Shown piece by piece: positions 25,972 through 34,365 of a stretch of 64,000 nt of DNA; the stretch's first letter is position 1; each line of letters starts with the position of its first letter. The DNA is taken from positions 1-64,000 of the forward strand of contig CAYQMH010000003.1 of NCBI GenBank assembly GCA_964418485.1, given 5' to 3'. The notes under the pieces were generated by a model that was given only the letters and a program-made list of their open reading frames with translations, was not told where the DNA came from and did no database searches. This DNA comes from JAFGHJ01 sp964418485 (GTDB lineage: Bacteria; Hydrothermota; UBA3072). Made by a program: the position numbers and the translations under genes.

Positions 25972-27204
25972 ATGAAGATTAAAAGAATATACTTTGTAAT
26001 GTTTTTGCTTTTTCTTTCAACTTTTGGTTGTAACGTTACTGATCCCAGCGACCCGCTGCGAGAATTAAGTTCTTCCGAGACGAAACTTGTCGAAGCGGAT
26101 AACTCTTTTGGGCTTAAACTCTTTAAAGAAATCAACGAAGAAGAAACAGAATCGAATGTTTTTATCTCACCTTTATCCATTTCAATGGCTCTTGGTATGA
26201 CTTATAACGGTGCTTGTGAGAGTACCGAAGAGGCAATGAGAACCACACTTGAATTTGGGAATTTATCCAGAGGTGAAATAAATGAATCCTATAAAAGCCT
26301 GATAGAGTTGCTGAGAGGTATTGACTCTGATGTTGAATTCAATATAGCGAATTCCATCTGGTATCGGGATGATTGGACTTTTGAAGAGGATTTTCTTGAA
26401 CGGTGCAGAGATTATTTTGATGCGAGGGTAAGCGCGCTTGATTTCAGTCAAAGTGCGGCGGCAAAGGATACGATGAACAACTGGGTGGATGAAAACACAA
26501 ATGGTAAAATTGAGGAAATAGTAGATTATGTTGACCCGGATAATGATGTTATGTTTTTAATAAACGCCATATATTTTAATGGCACCTGGACCTTCCAGTT
26601 TGACAAAGAAGATACTAAAGATGACATATTCTATCTTCCCGGAGACAGAACCAAAAAATGCAAAATGATGGAGGTGAAAAGTGAGTTCAAATATTTTGAA
26701 GATTCGCTCTTGCAGGCAATCGATATTCCTTACGGAAATGGAAACTACTCGATGACGGCAATCCTGCCTAATTATGGGAAAGATATAGATGAGTTAATTG
26801 TAGGATTGACACAGGAAAAGTGGAATGAGTGGATGGGTAGTTTCTCTGAAGACTCGGTTAATTTGTTTTTCCCTAAACTTAAGCTTGAATATAAAGTAGA
26901 AGAAACATTAAAGAAAGTTTTAATTGATATGGGAATGGGTATTGCTTTTAGTGGTTCGGCTGACTTCACCGGAATGTATGAACCCGGAGGGATTTGGATT
27001 GGCAGAATAATACATAAGACTTTTCTGGAGGTTGATGAGGAAGGAACAGAAGCTGCAGCAGCGACTGCGATTGTAATGGTATCGGGTCCAAGTCCAACCC
27101 CAAACCCTATAATAATTCGCATAGACAGGCCTTTCTTGTTTGCTATCAGAGAAAACCATTCAGGTACCATACTTTTTATCGGAAAGATTGTTGATCCTGT
27201 CTAG
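25972..27204 (+). CDS. Lipoprotein serpin (serine protease inhibitor)
   Basis: A full-length serpin of 410 residues. The N-terminal signal peptide ends in a lipobox (FLSTFGC, C20), so it is probably anchored in an envelope membrane. Serpin motifs include NVFISPLSISMALGM, the NAIYFNGTW breach motif and the hinge EEGTEAAAATA before the reactive-centre loop, followed by RPFLFAIRE. The loop is about five residues longer than in alpha-1-antitrypsin and proline-rich on the C-terminal side. The target protease cannot be read from the sequence. AGGAGG precedes the ATG. Confidence 0.95.
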   Translation: MKIKRIYFVMFLLFLSTFGCNVTDPSDPLRELSSSETKLVEADNSFGLKLFKEINEEETESNVFISPLSISMALGMTYNGACESTEEAMRTTLEFGNLSRGEINESYKSLIELLRGIDSDVEFNIANSIWYRDDWTFEEDFLERCRDYFDARVSALDFSQSAAAKDTMNNWVDENTNGKIEEIVDYVDPDNDVMFLINAIYFNGTWTFQFDKEDTKDDIFYLPGDRTKKCKMMEVKSEFKYFEDSLLQAIDIPYGNGNYSMTAILPNYGKDIDELIVGLTQEKWNEWMGSFSEDSVNLFFPKLKLEYKVEETLKKVLIDMGMGIAFSGSADFTGMYEPGGIWIGRIIHKTFLEVDEEGTEAAAATAIVMVSGPSPTPNPIIIRIDRPFLFAIRENHSGTILFIGKIVDPV

Positions 27205-27265
27205 GAATGAGGAGTCTGGTACTAAACGAGAGGGTTTTAATCTAAAAAATATAAGGGAGTCTGAA

Positions 27266-28168
27266 GTGAGAGAAAGAAGAAAATTATTATGTTTGTTAGT
27301 TGTTTTATTGCTCGTTATTGGGTGTAAAAATAACCCGATAGGCAACGATATTTCTCCGGATGAAGCGGCTGATGAAGCGGCAATTGAGGATTACATATCA
27401 AACGATCGTGATTTTGCGGGATATTTTGCGTTTGACGAATATTACGGAGAAGAAGATACTGTGTCCGCCGAAATTCGATTAAGGACCATTACCGGTCCGC
27501 ATACATGGTATAGAGAGCCGCAGGATATAAATAGAGATATATCTATAAATATAGTCGATGACTCAGCCTTTGTTAGCTTTTGGAGTAGAGTTGATGGCGT
27601 ATTTCATGTACTGGAAAGAGATATATCGGCTTCTCCGGATACCGTAATTGACCATCAAAAGGTTCTTGAAGATCACTCTTCTGACTATGCCATATTTAAA
27701 CGTTACCCCGGAGTATCTGCTTACCGGGGATGGAGGCTTGAAAGCCTAACCGGGGTAGATGTAGATGGAAGAGAGATCGCGCATGGTGATTGCGTAATTG
27801 TTTTTATTGATTCCCTCAGAATTAATTGTGAATCCTACGAGGACACGTTATTTACTACTCCCTTCGTATTTTTCCATAGAGAAGAGCTTCTTACTTTTGA
27901 AGGTCAGGAAACGGTCACTTTTACCCTTTATTCACGTTGTGGCGACTATTATGGTATGTATTCCTACCTGCATGCCAATAGTCTGGGAAGTTGGAGAAGA
28001 TGGGAGTTTGAAGAAACAGAGGCGGGAGTATGGGAAGGTGATTGGGTAACTCCGATTGTTCCCGGGATTAGGGCTATTGCGTTCGATATTCTGGAGAAGA
28101 ACACTATCGACGAAGAAAAGCGCACATATCTGTCCAACATCTGGTTGTTCCCTTATAAAATTGAATAA
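27266..28168 (+). CDS. Putative lipoprotein, unknown function
   Basis: A 300-residue protein with a basic N-terminus, hydrophobic segment and lipobox (LLVIGC). The mature part is acidic and beta-rich. I do not recognise the family. The GTG at 27266 is chosen because it puts the signal peptide at the N-terminus and has AAGGGA seven bases upstream. An in-frame start at 27140 would overlap the serpin gene and bury the signal. It follows the serpin gene by 61 bp and is probably co-transcribed. A hairpin terminator follows. Confidence 0.75.
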   Translation: MRERRKLLCLLVVLLLVIGCKNNPIGNDISPDEAADEAAIEDYISNDRDFAGYFAFDEYYGEEDTVSAEIRLRTITGPHTWYREPQDINRDISINIVDDSAFVSFWSRVDGVFHVLERDISASPDTVIDHQKVLEDHSSDYAIFKRYPGVSAYRGWRLESLTGVDVDGREIAHGDCVIVFIDSLRINCESYEDTLFTTPFVFFHREELLTFEGQETVTFTLYSRCGDYYGMYSYLHANSLGSWRRWEFEETEAGVWEGDWVTPIVPGIRAIAFDILEKNTIDEEKRTYLSNIWLFPYKIE

Positions 28169-28193
28169 ATTCTTGTTCGATCCGTTTCTTCGA

Positions 28194-28219
28194 AAAGGGG
28201 CAGTTTCAACTGCCCCTTT
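28194..28219 (+). terminator. Hairpin terminator after the lipoprotein gene
   Basis: AAAGGGGCAGTT and AACTGCCCCTTT form a perfect inverted repeat (28194-28205 with 28208-28219). The GC-rich core is AGGGGCAGT/ACTGCCCCT with a small loop. The following tract is only moderately T-rich. It ends the serpin-lipoprotein unit just before the xseB promoter. Confidence 0.75.
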
Positions 28220-28257
28220 GTTATCTAATACCTTTTTACAAAAATTTCTTCCGACCC

Positions 28258-28286
28258 TTGACACTTTGATACAAATATGATAGGTT
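28258..28286 (+). promoter_or_regulatory. Weak promoter of the xseB-isoprenoid-lipid A run
   Basis: TTGACA (28258-28263), a 17-bp spacer, then a poor -10 TAGGTT (28281-28286). Six bases separate it from the xseB ATG at 28293, the same geometry as the stronger leaderless promoters in the window. Confidence 0.4.
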
Positions 28287-28292
28287 GTAGAT

Positions 28293-28532
28293 ATGAAATT
28301 TGAAGAATCGTTAAGTCGTCTCGAAGAAATTGTTAAAAATTTAGAAGAAGGAGAGATTTCTCTTGAAGAATCCCTGCCTTTGTTTGAAGAAGGGATAAAA
28401 CTTCTGACAAAACTCAAAGATTACCTCTCTACGGCTGAGAGCAAGATAGAAAAATTGATAAAAGATAGTGAAGGAAAATTCAAGACCAGTGGATATAGAG
28501 AATTATCTAAAAACCTGGAAGAAGAAGGTTGA
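28293..28532 (+). CDS. xseB: Exonuclease VII small subunit
   Basis: A 79-residue XseB protein with the family motifs FEESLSRLEEIVKNLEEGE and SLEESLPLFEEGIKL. It forms exonuclease VII with XseA, which is not in this window. Its end overlaps the start of the prenyl synthase gene, a frequent xseB-ispA arrangement. No ribosome binding site precedes the ATG. Confidence 0.93.
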   Translation: MKFEESLSRLEEIVKNLEEGEISLEESLPLFEEGIKLLTKLKDYLSTAESKIEKLIKDSEGKFKTSGYRELSKNLEEEG

Positions 28533-29364
28533 CAGTAAGTTAGACGAATATCTGCCCCGGGAGGAAGAGTACCCGTCCCTTTTACACAAAGCAATGAGGT
28601 ACTCAGTCCTTGCCGGAGGGAAAAGAATAAGAGCTATCCTTATGATAACCACTTATTCTCTCTCGGGAGGAACCAAATTCGATGAAATAATGCCTGTTTC
28701 TGCGGCTATTGAGTTCATCCATTCTTATTCGCTTATTCATGATGATCTGCCCGCGATGGATGACGACGATTACAGAAGAGGAATTTTAAGCTCCCACAAA
28801 AAGTTTGGAGAAGATATTGCTATCTTGGCAGGTGATGCTCTCTTTTCACACGCTTTTTATGTAATAGCTCATAGTAATGTCAAAACAGATTTAAAAGAAA
28901 GGACACTTCAGGTGCTCACAAAAGCCATTGGCAATAAGGGAATTATAGGGGGTCAGATCGAGGATGTAAATTCGAGTTCTGACAGTAAAGACCCAAAGCT
29001 TCTTAGATATATACACTCTCATAAAACAGCTTCTTTTTTTTCTGCAGTCTGTGAAATCGGGGCAGTTCTTGCTTCTGCGTCGGAGGAGAAAATTTTAGCT
29101 TCAAGAAAGGGAGGGCTTTTAATTGGTATGGCTTTTCAAATACAGGATGATATTCTGGATGTCGAAGGCAAAAAGGAAGAAATGGGCAAAGAAGTAAAGA
29201 AAGATGAAAATAAGCTGACATACCCATCGGTTTACGGGGTTGATTTCTCAAGAAAAATAGCGAAGAAATACAGTGTACTTGCATTAAAGCAATTAAGCAT
29301 TCTCGACGCGGAAAATAAAATATTTGAAGATTTGTCAAACTTTTTACTCGGACGGAAAAATTAA
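28468..29364 (+). CDS. ispA: Polyprenyl (farnesyl-type) diphosphate synthase
   Basis: Condenses isopentenyl units to a short prenyl diphosphate. The first aspartate-rich motif is DDLPAMDDDD and the second DDILD. The fifth residue before the first motif is tyrosine (SYSLIHDD), as in E. coli farnesyl diphosphate synthase, favouring C15, although geranylgeranyl cannot be excluded. It precedes dxs, so isoprenoid genes are clustered. The start is uncertain: a GTG at 28468 or one at 28489, both inside xseB. Confidence 0.9.
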   Translation: MKENSRPVDIENYLKTWKKKVDSKLDEYLPREEEYPSLLHKAMRYSVLAGGKRIRAILMITTYSLSGGTKFDEIMPVSAAIEFIHSYSLIHDDLPAMDDDDYRRGILSSHKKFGEDIAILAGDALFSHAFYVIAHSNVKTDLKERTLQVLTKAIGNKGIIGGQIEDVNSSSDSKDPKLLRYIHSHKTASFFSAVCEIGAVLASASEEKILASRKGGLLIGMAFQIQDDILDVEGKKEEMGKEVKKDENKLTYPSVYGVDFSRKIAKKYSVLALKQLSILDAENKIFEDLSNFLLGRKN

Positions 29365-29365
29365 A

Positions 29366-29806
29366 ATGGTCTCAAATTTATGGCGTCTTTTTTTACTTCC
29401 TTACCTGAGTGGTTTGTTATGCCAATTGATAAAAATCTTTAACCACTGGATAATGAGGAAGCGTTTTAATTTTACGTTAAAAAATCTTTTAGAGTTAGGT
29501 GGTTTGCCAAGCGCGCATTCGGCGGCTACCATAACGTTAACTACTTTAATAGCTGTATATTACGGAATAGATTCGCCTTTATTTATAATTTCCTTGTTTC
29601 TTTCAATATTCATAATGGGAGAAGCGTTTGTGGTTCGAGGAGTTATAAGTCGGCACTCGGAGTTAATAAAAAAGTTGGCGGAAATAAACCCTGAAGAAGG
29701 AATTGATATTACATCTTTTCCTGGCAAAATTGGTCATACTCGCCTGGAAGTAATAATGGGAGTAATATTTGGGGTTTTCTTTGCTCTGGCGTTTGTAGGT
29801 ATTTAA
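29366..29806 (+). CDS. DUF212 membrane phosphatase-like protein
   Basis: A 146-residue membrane protein with the DUF212 (acid phosphatase/vanadium-haloperoxidase-related) motifs GGLPSAHSAAT near residue 43, a central VVRGVISRHS and the C-terminal GHTRLEVIMG. The ATG at 29366 follows the ispA stop immediately and puts the first membrane segment at the N-terminus. The family lacks a settled function. Its place between ispA and dxs might suggest a prenyl-phosphate role, but this is only inference. Confidence 0.85.
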   Translation: MVSNLWRLFLLPYLSGLLCQLIKIFNHWIMRKRFNFTLKNLLELGGLPSAHSAATITLTTLIAVYYGIDSPLFIISLFLSIFIMGEAFVVRGVISRHSELIKKLAEINPEEGIDITSFPGKIGHTRLEVIMGVIFGVFFALAFVGI

Positions 29807-31669
29807 ATGTTACTTGAAAAGATTAATTCACCCGAAGATTTGAAAAAATTGTCGATAAAAGAACTTAAAAATCTTGCTTCTGAAATGAGGGATAAAATAA
29901 TCGATGTTGTGGCAAAAAACGGTGGGCATCTTGCCCCCAATCTTGGGGTTATCGAGCTAACAATAGCCCTCTTAAGGGTATTTGATCCTCCGTACGACAA
30001 AATAATCTGGGACGTTTCACATCAAGCCTACGGCTACAAATTACTGACAGGAAGAAGAGAAGGATTTGAGACTATACGTAAGTTCGGAGGATTAAGTGGT
30101 TTTTTGAAAAGAGATGAATCGATTTACGATGCCTTCGGAACGGGACATGCAAGCACCTCCTTATCAGCCGCTCTGGGTTTTGCTATTGCCAGGGATAGGA
30201 AGGGTGAAGATAACAAAATTGTGGCTGTAATCGGAGACGGAGCCTTGACAGGTGGAGTAGCTCTGGAAGGGTTAAATCAGATAGGTTATCTTAAAAAAGA
30301 TATGCTGGTCATTCTTAACGATAATGAGATGTCTATAGCAAAGAACGTGGGCGGATTTAGGGAGTATTTAACAAGGCTGCAGTCAGCCGAAATTTATAAT
30401 CTCATTATGGAAGATGCCTGGAGTCTTCTTGAGAAATTGCCCGTGGGATTAAATAAAAAAGCGCGAAGAGCCGCAGAAAAACTGCATATCGGGCTAAAGA
30501 ACTTAATTGTTCCTAATATTATATTTGAAGAGCTGGGTCTTTCTTATTATGGTCCAATTGACGGGCATAATATAAATGAGCTACTTATGATACTTTCTAA
30601 AATTAAAAAAATAAAGAAAGCCAAACTCCTGCATGTTATTACGGAAAAAGGTAAAGGATACGAGCCTGCGTGCAAAAACCCGGCTCTTTTCCATGGTGTA
30701 GGACCTTTTGAATACGAAACCGGTGAAGTTATAGAAAAGAAAAGACAAAAAACATATTCGCAAGTGTTCGGGGAAGCAATTCTTAGTGAGGCAGAAAAGA
30801 ATAAGGATATAATTGCAATAACGGCAGCTATGACAGAAGGTACTGGTCTCACGAAGTTCAAAGAAAGGTTTCCCGAAAGATTTTTTGATGTCGGTATAGC
30901 GGAACAGCATGCTGTGACATTTGCCGGGGGGCTTGCCGCTGAGGGTTTGCGTCCGGTATGTGCAATATACTCGACTTTTCTCCAGAGAGCATTTGACCAG
31001 ATACTCCACGACATAGCGCTGCAAAAATTGCCTGTAATTTTCTGTTTAGACAGGGCTGGTTTTTCGCCCGGAGATGGTCCCACACACCACGGGACTTTCG
31101 ATCTTTCTTATTTAAGAATGATACCAAATATTGTAGTAATGGCTCCCAGAGATGAAGTGGAGCTCAAAAGAATGTTAAAAACAGCTCTTCTTAATACCGA
31201 AGGACCATCGGCGATACGCTACCCAAGAGGACAATCCGTTGGAGTAAAGAGCCCTCGCGAAATACAAGCTATTCCTGTTGGCAAATCAGAGATCTTAAAG
31301 AAAGGGGAGGATACTCTTATATTAACTTTAGGTCCAATTACCTATGAGATACTTGAAGTCGCCCGAGAAATAGATAACTTTAATCCGACAGTGGTTGATG
31401 CCAGATTCGTAAAACCTTTGGATGAAGAAACGATCTTGAATCTTTCGAGAAAAAGTAAAAAGATAATAACGGTTGAAACGAACGTTTTGAGTGGAGGTTT
31501 CGGTAGCGCAGTTTTAGAACTCTTAAGCAGAGAGTCCTTAAAAAAAGAAGTTTTGAGAATAGGTATACCTGATAGCTTTATCGAACATGGAGAAGGGGAT
31601 AAACTCTTTGAATCTATCGCCATGGATAAAGAAAGCCTAAAAGATAGAATCAAGGAATTCGTGAAATGA
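29807..31669 (+). CDS. dxs: 1-deoxy-D-xylulose-5-phosphate synthase
   Basis: First enzyme of the MEP isoprenoid pathway, condensing pyruvate and glyceraldehyde 3-phosphate with thiamine diphosphate. The cofactor motif GDGALTGG begins near residue 145 and the catalytic-centre motif DVGIAEQHAVTFAGG lies near 360. The 620 residues match the family. It abuts the DUF212 gene and overlaps lpxC by 4 bp, joining isoprenoid and lipid A synthesis in one unit. Confidence 0.97.
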   Translation: MLLEKINSPEDLKKLSIKELKNLASEMRDKIIDVVAKNGGHLAPNLGVIELTIALLRVFDPPYDKIIWDVSHQAYGYKLLTGRREGFETIRKFGGLSGFLKRDESIYDAFGTGHASTSLSAALGFAIARDRKGEDNKIVAVIGDGALTGGVALEGLNQIGYLKKDMLVILNDNEMSIAKNVGGFREYLTRLQSAEIYNLIMEDAWSLLEKLPVGLNKKARRAAEKLHIGLKNLIVPNIIFEELGLSYYGPIDGHNINELLMILSKIKKIKKAKLLHVITEKGKGYEPACKNPALFHGVGPFEYETGEVIEKKRQKTYSQVFGEAILSEAEKNKDIIAITAAMTEGTGLTKFKERFPERFFDVGIAEQHAVTFAGGLAAEGLRPVCAIYSTFLQRAFDQILHDIALQKLPVIFCLDRAGFSPGDGPTHHGTFDLSYLRMIPNIVVMAPRDEVELKRMLKTALLNTEGPSAIRYPRGQSVGVKSPREIQAIPVGKSEILKKGEDTLILTLGPITYEILEVAREIDNFNPTVVDARFVKPLDEETILNLSRKSKKIITVETNVLSGGFGSAVLELLSRESLKKEVLRIGIPDSFIEHGEGDKLFESIAMDKESLKDRIKEFVK

Positions 31670-32475
31670 AAGAAAGAACTATAAGAGCTAATATTGAATT
31701 TTCCGGGGCAGGCGTTCATACCGGAAAAAAATCAAGGATATTACTTAAACCGGAAGAAACCGGCGGAATAAGATTTGAAAAGAATGGTAAAGTAATCCCC
31801 GCTACACTTGATGCGGTAAAATTCTGCGATCGTGAAATTACTCTTTCAAAAAAAGGTGAAAATGTAAGAACAGTAGAACATCTTATGAGTGCTCTTTATG
31901 CTTGTAAGATCGATCACGTTCAAATAGAAATCCAAGGAGGTGAGGTCCCGGCTCTTGACGGTAGCGCCTACCCTTTTATCTCCGGAATCGAAAAAACAGG
32001 CATAAGGGAATTAAAGAGCGAGAAAAGCAAAAGGTACATTAAAAAAAATATCCTTGTTGAAGGTAAAGGGTGTTTTGCTTCCGCTATGCCTTCGAAAAAA
32101 CTCGAAATACGTTATATTATTTCCTATGATCATCCTTTACTTTACTATCAGGAATATATTTTTAACGGAAAATCTGATTTTAAAGAGGTTGCGCGTTCTA
32201 GAACATACGGGTTACTTTCCTGGAAAGAAGAACTGAATAAAAAAGGATTTGCACTCGGCGCATCGGAGGAAAACACTTTAATTTATACGGATAAAGGAAT
32301 ATTGAATAAAGCTCGTTATTCGGATGAAGCTGTAAGGCACAAAATAATGGACTTTTTGGGAGAACTATATCTATTTAAACCTGTTCCTGTGGGACGATAT
32401 TTTGTTTTTAGAGGAGGCCATTTATTGCATTTTCAGTTAATAAAAGAAATAAAAAGGAGTGAAGATGAAATTTGA
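31666..32475 (+). CDS. lpxC: UDP-3-O-acyl-N-acetylglucosamine deacetylase
   Basis: Committed step of lipid A synthesis, a zinc deacetylase. VEHLMSALYA (near residue 66) and the zinc/base motif RHKIMDFLGEL (near 225) are conserved, and the C-terminal HLLHFQLI completes the fold. The 269 residues are slightly shorter than the E. coli enzyme. It is followed directly by fabZ; in some phyla the two are fused. Confidence 0.94.
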   Translation: MKERTIRANIEFSGAGVHTGKKSRILLKPEETGGIRFEKNGKVIPATLDAVKFCDREITLSKKGENVRTVEHLMSALYACKIDHVQIEIQGGEVPALDGSAYPFISGIEKTGIRELKSEKSKRYIKKNILVEGKGCFASAMPSKKLEIRYIISYDHPLLYYQEYIFNGKSDFKEVARSRTYGLLSWKEELNKKGFALGASEENTLIYTDKGILNKARYSDEAVRHKIMDFLGELYLFKPVPVGRYFVFRGGHLLHFQLIKEIKRSEDEI

Positions 32476-32905
32476 TATTAAAAAAATACTTGAAATCATG
32501 CCTCATAGGTATCCTTTTCTTTTAATTGATAAAGTTGACATAATAAACGAAGATGAAATTGTAGGCATAAAAAACGTAACTTATAACGAACCTTTTTTCA
32601 CTGGACATTTCCCCGGTGATCCTATAATGCCGGCGGTTTTGATAGTTGAATCTATGGTTCAGGCTGGTGGGTTTCTACTTTTTAATAAACTTGAAGATCC
32701 TACGAAGTCAAATGTTTATTTTACGTCTATTAATAAAGCAAAGTTCAGAAAACCTGTTCGCCCGGGAGATATTCTGGAACACAAAGTAAAACTTACGGCA
32801 TTTAGATCCAATTTTTGCAAATTGGAAGGAAAATCCTTTGTGGAAGGAGATTTAGTCGCTGAGGGCTCATTCGCGGCAGCTATTGTAGAAAGAAAGGGAG
32901 TCTAA
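32465..32905 (+). CDS. fabZ: 3-hydroxyacyl-ACP dehydratase
   Basis: Dehydrates 3-hydroxyacyl-ACP, balancing fatty acid and lipid A synthesis. Catalytic H48 and E62 lie in TGHFPGDPIMPAVLIVE and the N-terminus has IMPHRYPFLLIDK. The ATG at 32465 is preferred over a GTG at 32459 because AAGGAG ends five bases before it. It overlaps the end of lpxC by 11 bp and shares one base with lpxA. Confidence 0.96.
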   Translation: MKFDIKKILEIMPHRYPFLLIDKVDIINEDEIVGIKNVTYNEPFFTGHFPGDPIMPAVLIVESMVQAGGFLLFNKLEDPTKSNVYFTSINKAKFRKPVRPGDILEHKVKLTAFRSNFCKLEGKSFVEGDLVAEGSFAAAIVERKGV

Positions 32906-33663
32906 TGCAAGGAGAAATTCACCCGGAGGCAGCAATAGCGAAAGACGTTCAAATCGACTCAAGCTGCCGGATCGAAAAAGACGTTATAATAGGAAGCGGT
33001 ACCACAATAGCTAAAGGGGCTATTATAAAGAATGGCGTCCGGATTGGTGAGAACAATGAAATACATCCTTATGCAATAATAGGTGATACTCCGCAGGATA
33101 AAAGCCCGAAAAAAGAAACCGGAAAAGTCATTATCGGAGATTCCAACATAATCAGGGAATTCACAACAATCCATTTGCCTGTAGGAGAAGAAACGGAAAC
33201 CAGAATAGGAAACGGAAATTACCTAATGGCATATTCTCACGTAGCTCATAACTGCAAAGTGGGAAGCAACGTTCTGCTTGTAAACGGAGCAACCCTCGGA
33301 GGTTTCGTAGAAGTCGAAGATTTCGCTTATATATCGGCGTTCGTTCCGGTCCACCAGTGGGTTAGAATTGGAGCTTATTCAATAATAGGCGGGGGCCTCC
33401 GAATAATAAAAGACTTAATTCCTTTTGCGATGGCGGCCGGTTCACCCCTGCGTGTTGTTTCTTATAACTCCCGGGGACTAAGAAGAAACGGATTTTCAGG
33501 CGAACGAATAGACGAGATAAAAAAAGCTTTCCGAATACTGTTCGGGTCGAAACTCAATACAAGTCAGGCTGTAGAAAAACTAAAAAACGATTTTAAAAAT
33601 AATAAAGACATAGAACGTATTATCAAGTTCATTAATAAATCCAGAAGAGGAATAATAAAATAA
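32905..33663 (+). CDS. lpxA: UDP-N-acetylglucosamine acyltransferase
   Basis: First acyltransferase of lipid A synthesis. A left-handed beta helix of hexapeptide repeats fills residues 10-180, and the catalytic histidine lies in MAYSHVAHNCKVG (about 110-122). The C-terminal part is the usual helical cap. Together with lpxC and fabZ this implies a lipopolysaccharide outer membrane. lpxD and lpxB are not in the window. Confidence 0.95.
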   Translation: MQGEIHPEAAIAKDVQIDSSCRIEKDVIIGSGTTIAKGAIIKNGVRIGENNEIHPYAIIGDTPQDKSPKKETGKVIIGDSNIIREFTTIHLPVGEETETRIGNGNYLMAYSHVAHNCKVGSNVLLVNGATLGGFVEVEDFAYISAFVPVHQWVRIGAYSIIGGGLRIIKDLIPFAMAAGSPLRVVSYNSRGLRRNGFSGERIDEIKKAFRILFGSKLNTSQAVEKLKNDFKNNKDIERIIKFINKSRRGIIK

Positions 33664-33690
33664 TTTTCGATGTTTGCTTAAGTTCAAAAG

Positions 33691-34344
33691 ATGATAAACA
33701 TTCATTCTCTAATAGACCATACAAATTTGAAACCCAGCGCAAGCGAGGAAGACATTAAAAAATTATGTGAAGAAGCACTGAAATATAATTTCAGAGGGGT
33801 ATGCGTAAATCCCGTCTGGGTTCCCTTTGTTTGTGAGTGTCTGAGAAATAAAGCAGTAAAAATAATTTCCGTTTGTGATTTTCCGCTGGGTTCTTCACTC
33901 TCTGCCGCCAGATGTAAAGAAACGGAGTTAGTAATTAAGAGCGGAGCCGAAGAGGTAGATATTGTAATGCAAATACCTCTCTTAAAGAGTAAAAAATACA
34001 AGGAGATAGAAAAGGATGTCGAGGAAATTGTGAATATTGTACATCCAGGCAAATTGCTTAAAGTAATAATAGAAGCCCCCATCCTATCGGACGATGAAGT
34101 TTTGTCTGCTATAAAAGTTGTTGAGAACGCCGGAGCTGACTTTATAAAATCCGGCACAGGCACAAACGGTCCGGTTACCGTTGACCAAATAAAAAAGATA
34201 AAAAGGTCAACGAAACTTCCGATAAAAGCATCCGGAGGTATAAGAAACATTGATTTCGCTTTAGAACTTATAAAAGCCGGTGCTTCAGTCTTGGGAAGCT
34301 CAAGCTCACTCGAAATAATAAAGGGTCGCGTTTCTGGGGCTTAA
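33691..34344 (+). CDS. deoC: Deoxyribose-phosphate aldolase
   Basis: Cleaves deoxyribose 5-phosphate through a Schiff base. The conserved stretches are IDHTNLKPSA (8-17), FIKSGTGTNG with the reactive lysine, and LPIKASGGIR. The 217 residues fit the family. It is 27 bp after lpxA and converges with the YfhO-type gene, and no terminator hairpin is evident between them. Confidence 0.95.
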   Translation: MINIHSLIDHTNLKPSASEEDIKKLCEEALKYNFRGVCVNPVWVPFVCECLRNKAVKIISVCDFPLGSSLSAARCKETELVIKSGAEEVDIVMQIPLLKSKKYKEIEKDVEEIVNIVHPGKLLKVIIEAPILSDDEVLSAIKVVENAGADFIKSGTGTNGPVTVDQIKKIKRSTKLPIKASGGIRNIDFALELIKAGASVLGSSSSLEIIKGRVSGA

Positions 34345-34365
34345 CTTTAAAAAGCTAAAAACTAA

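Noticed and set aside
27140..27265. Upstream extension of the second lipoprotein overlapping the serpin gene
   Set aside because: It would bury the signal peptide at residue 43. The GTG at 27266 has a ribosome binding site and a proper lipobox position.
30547..31083. Long antisense frames opposite dxs
   Set aside because: They lie wholly within a conserved enzyme gene on the other strand and have no recognisable product.
33702..34250. 182-codon antisense frame opposite deoC
   Set aside because: It mirrors the conserved deoC coding sequence; no start signal or recognisable domain.
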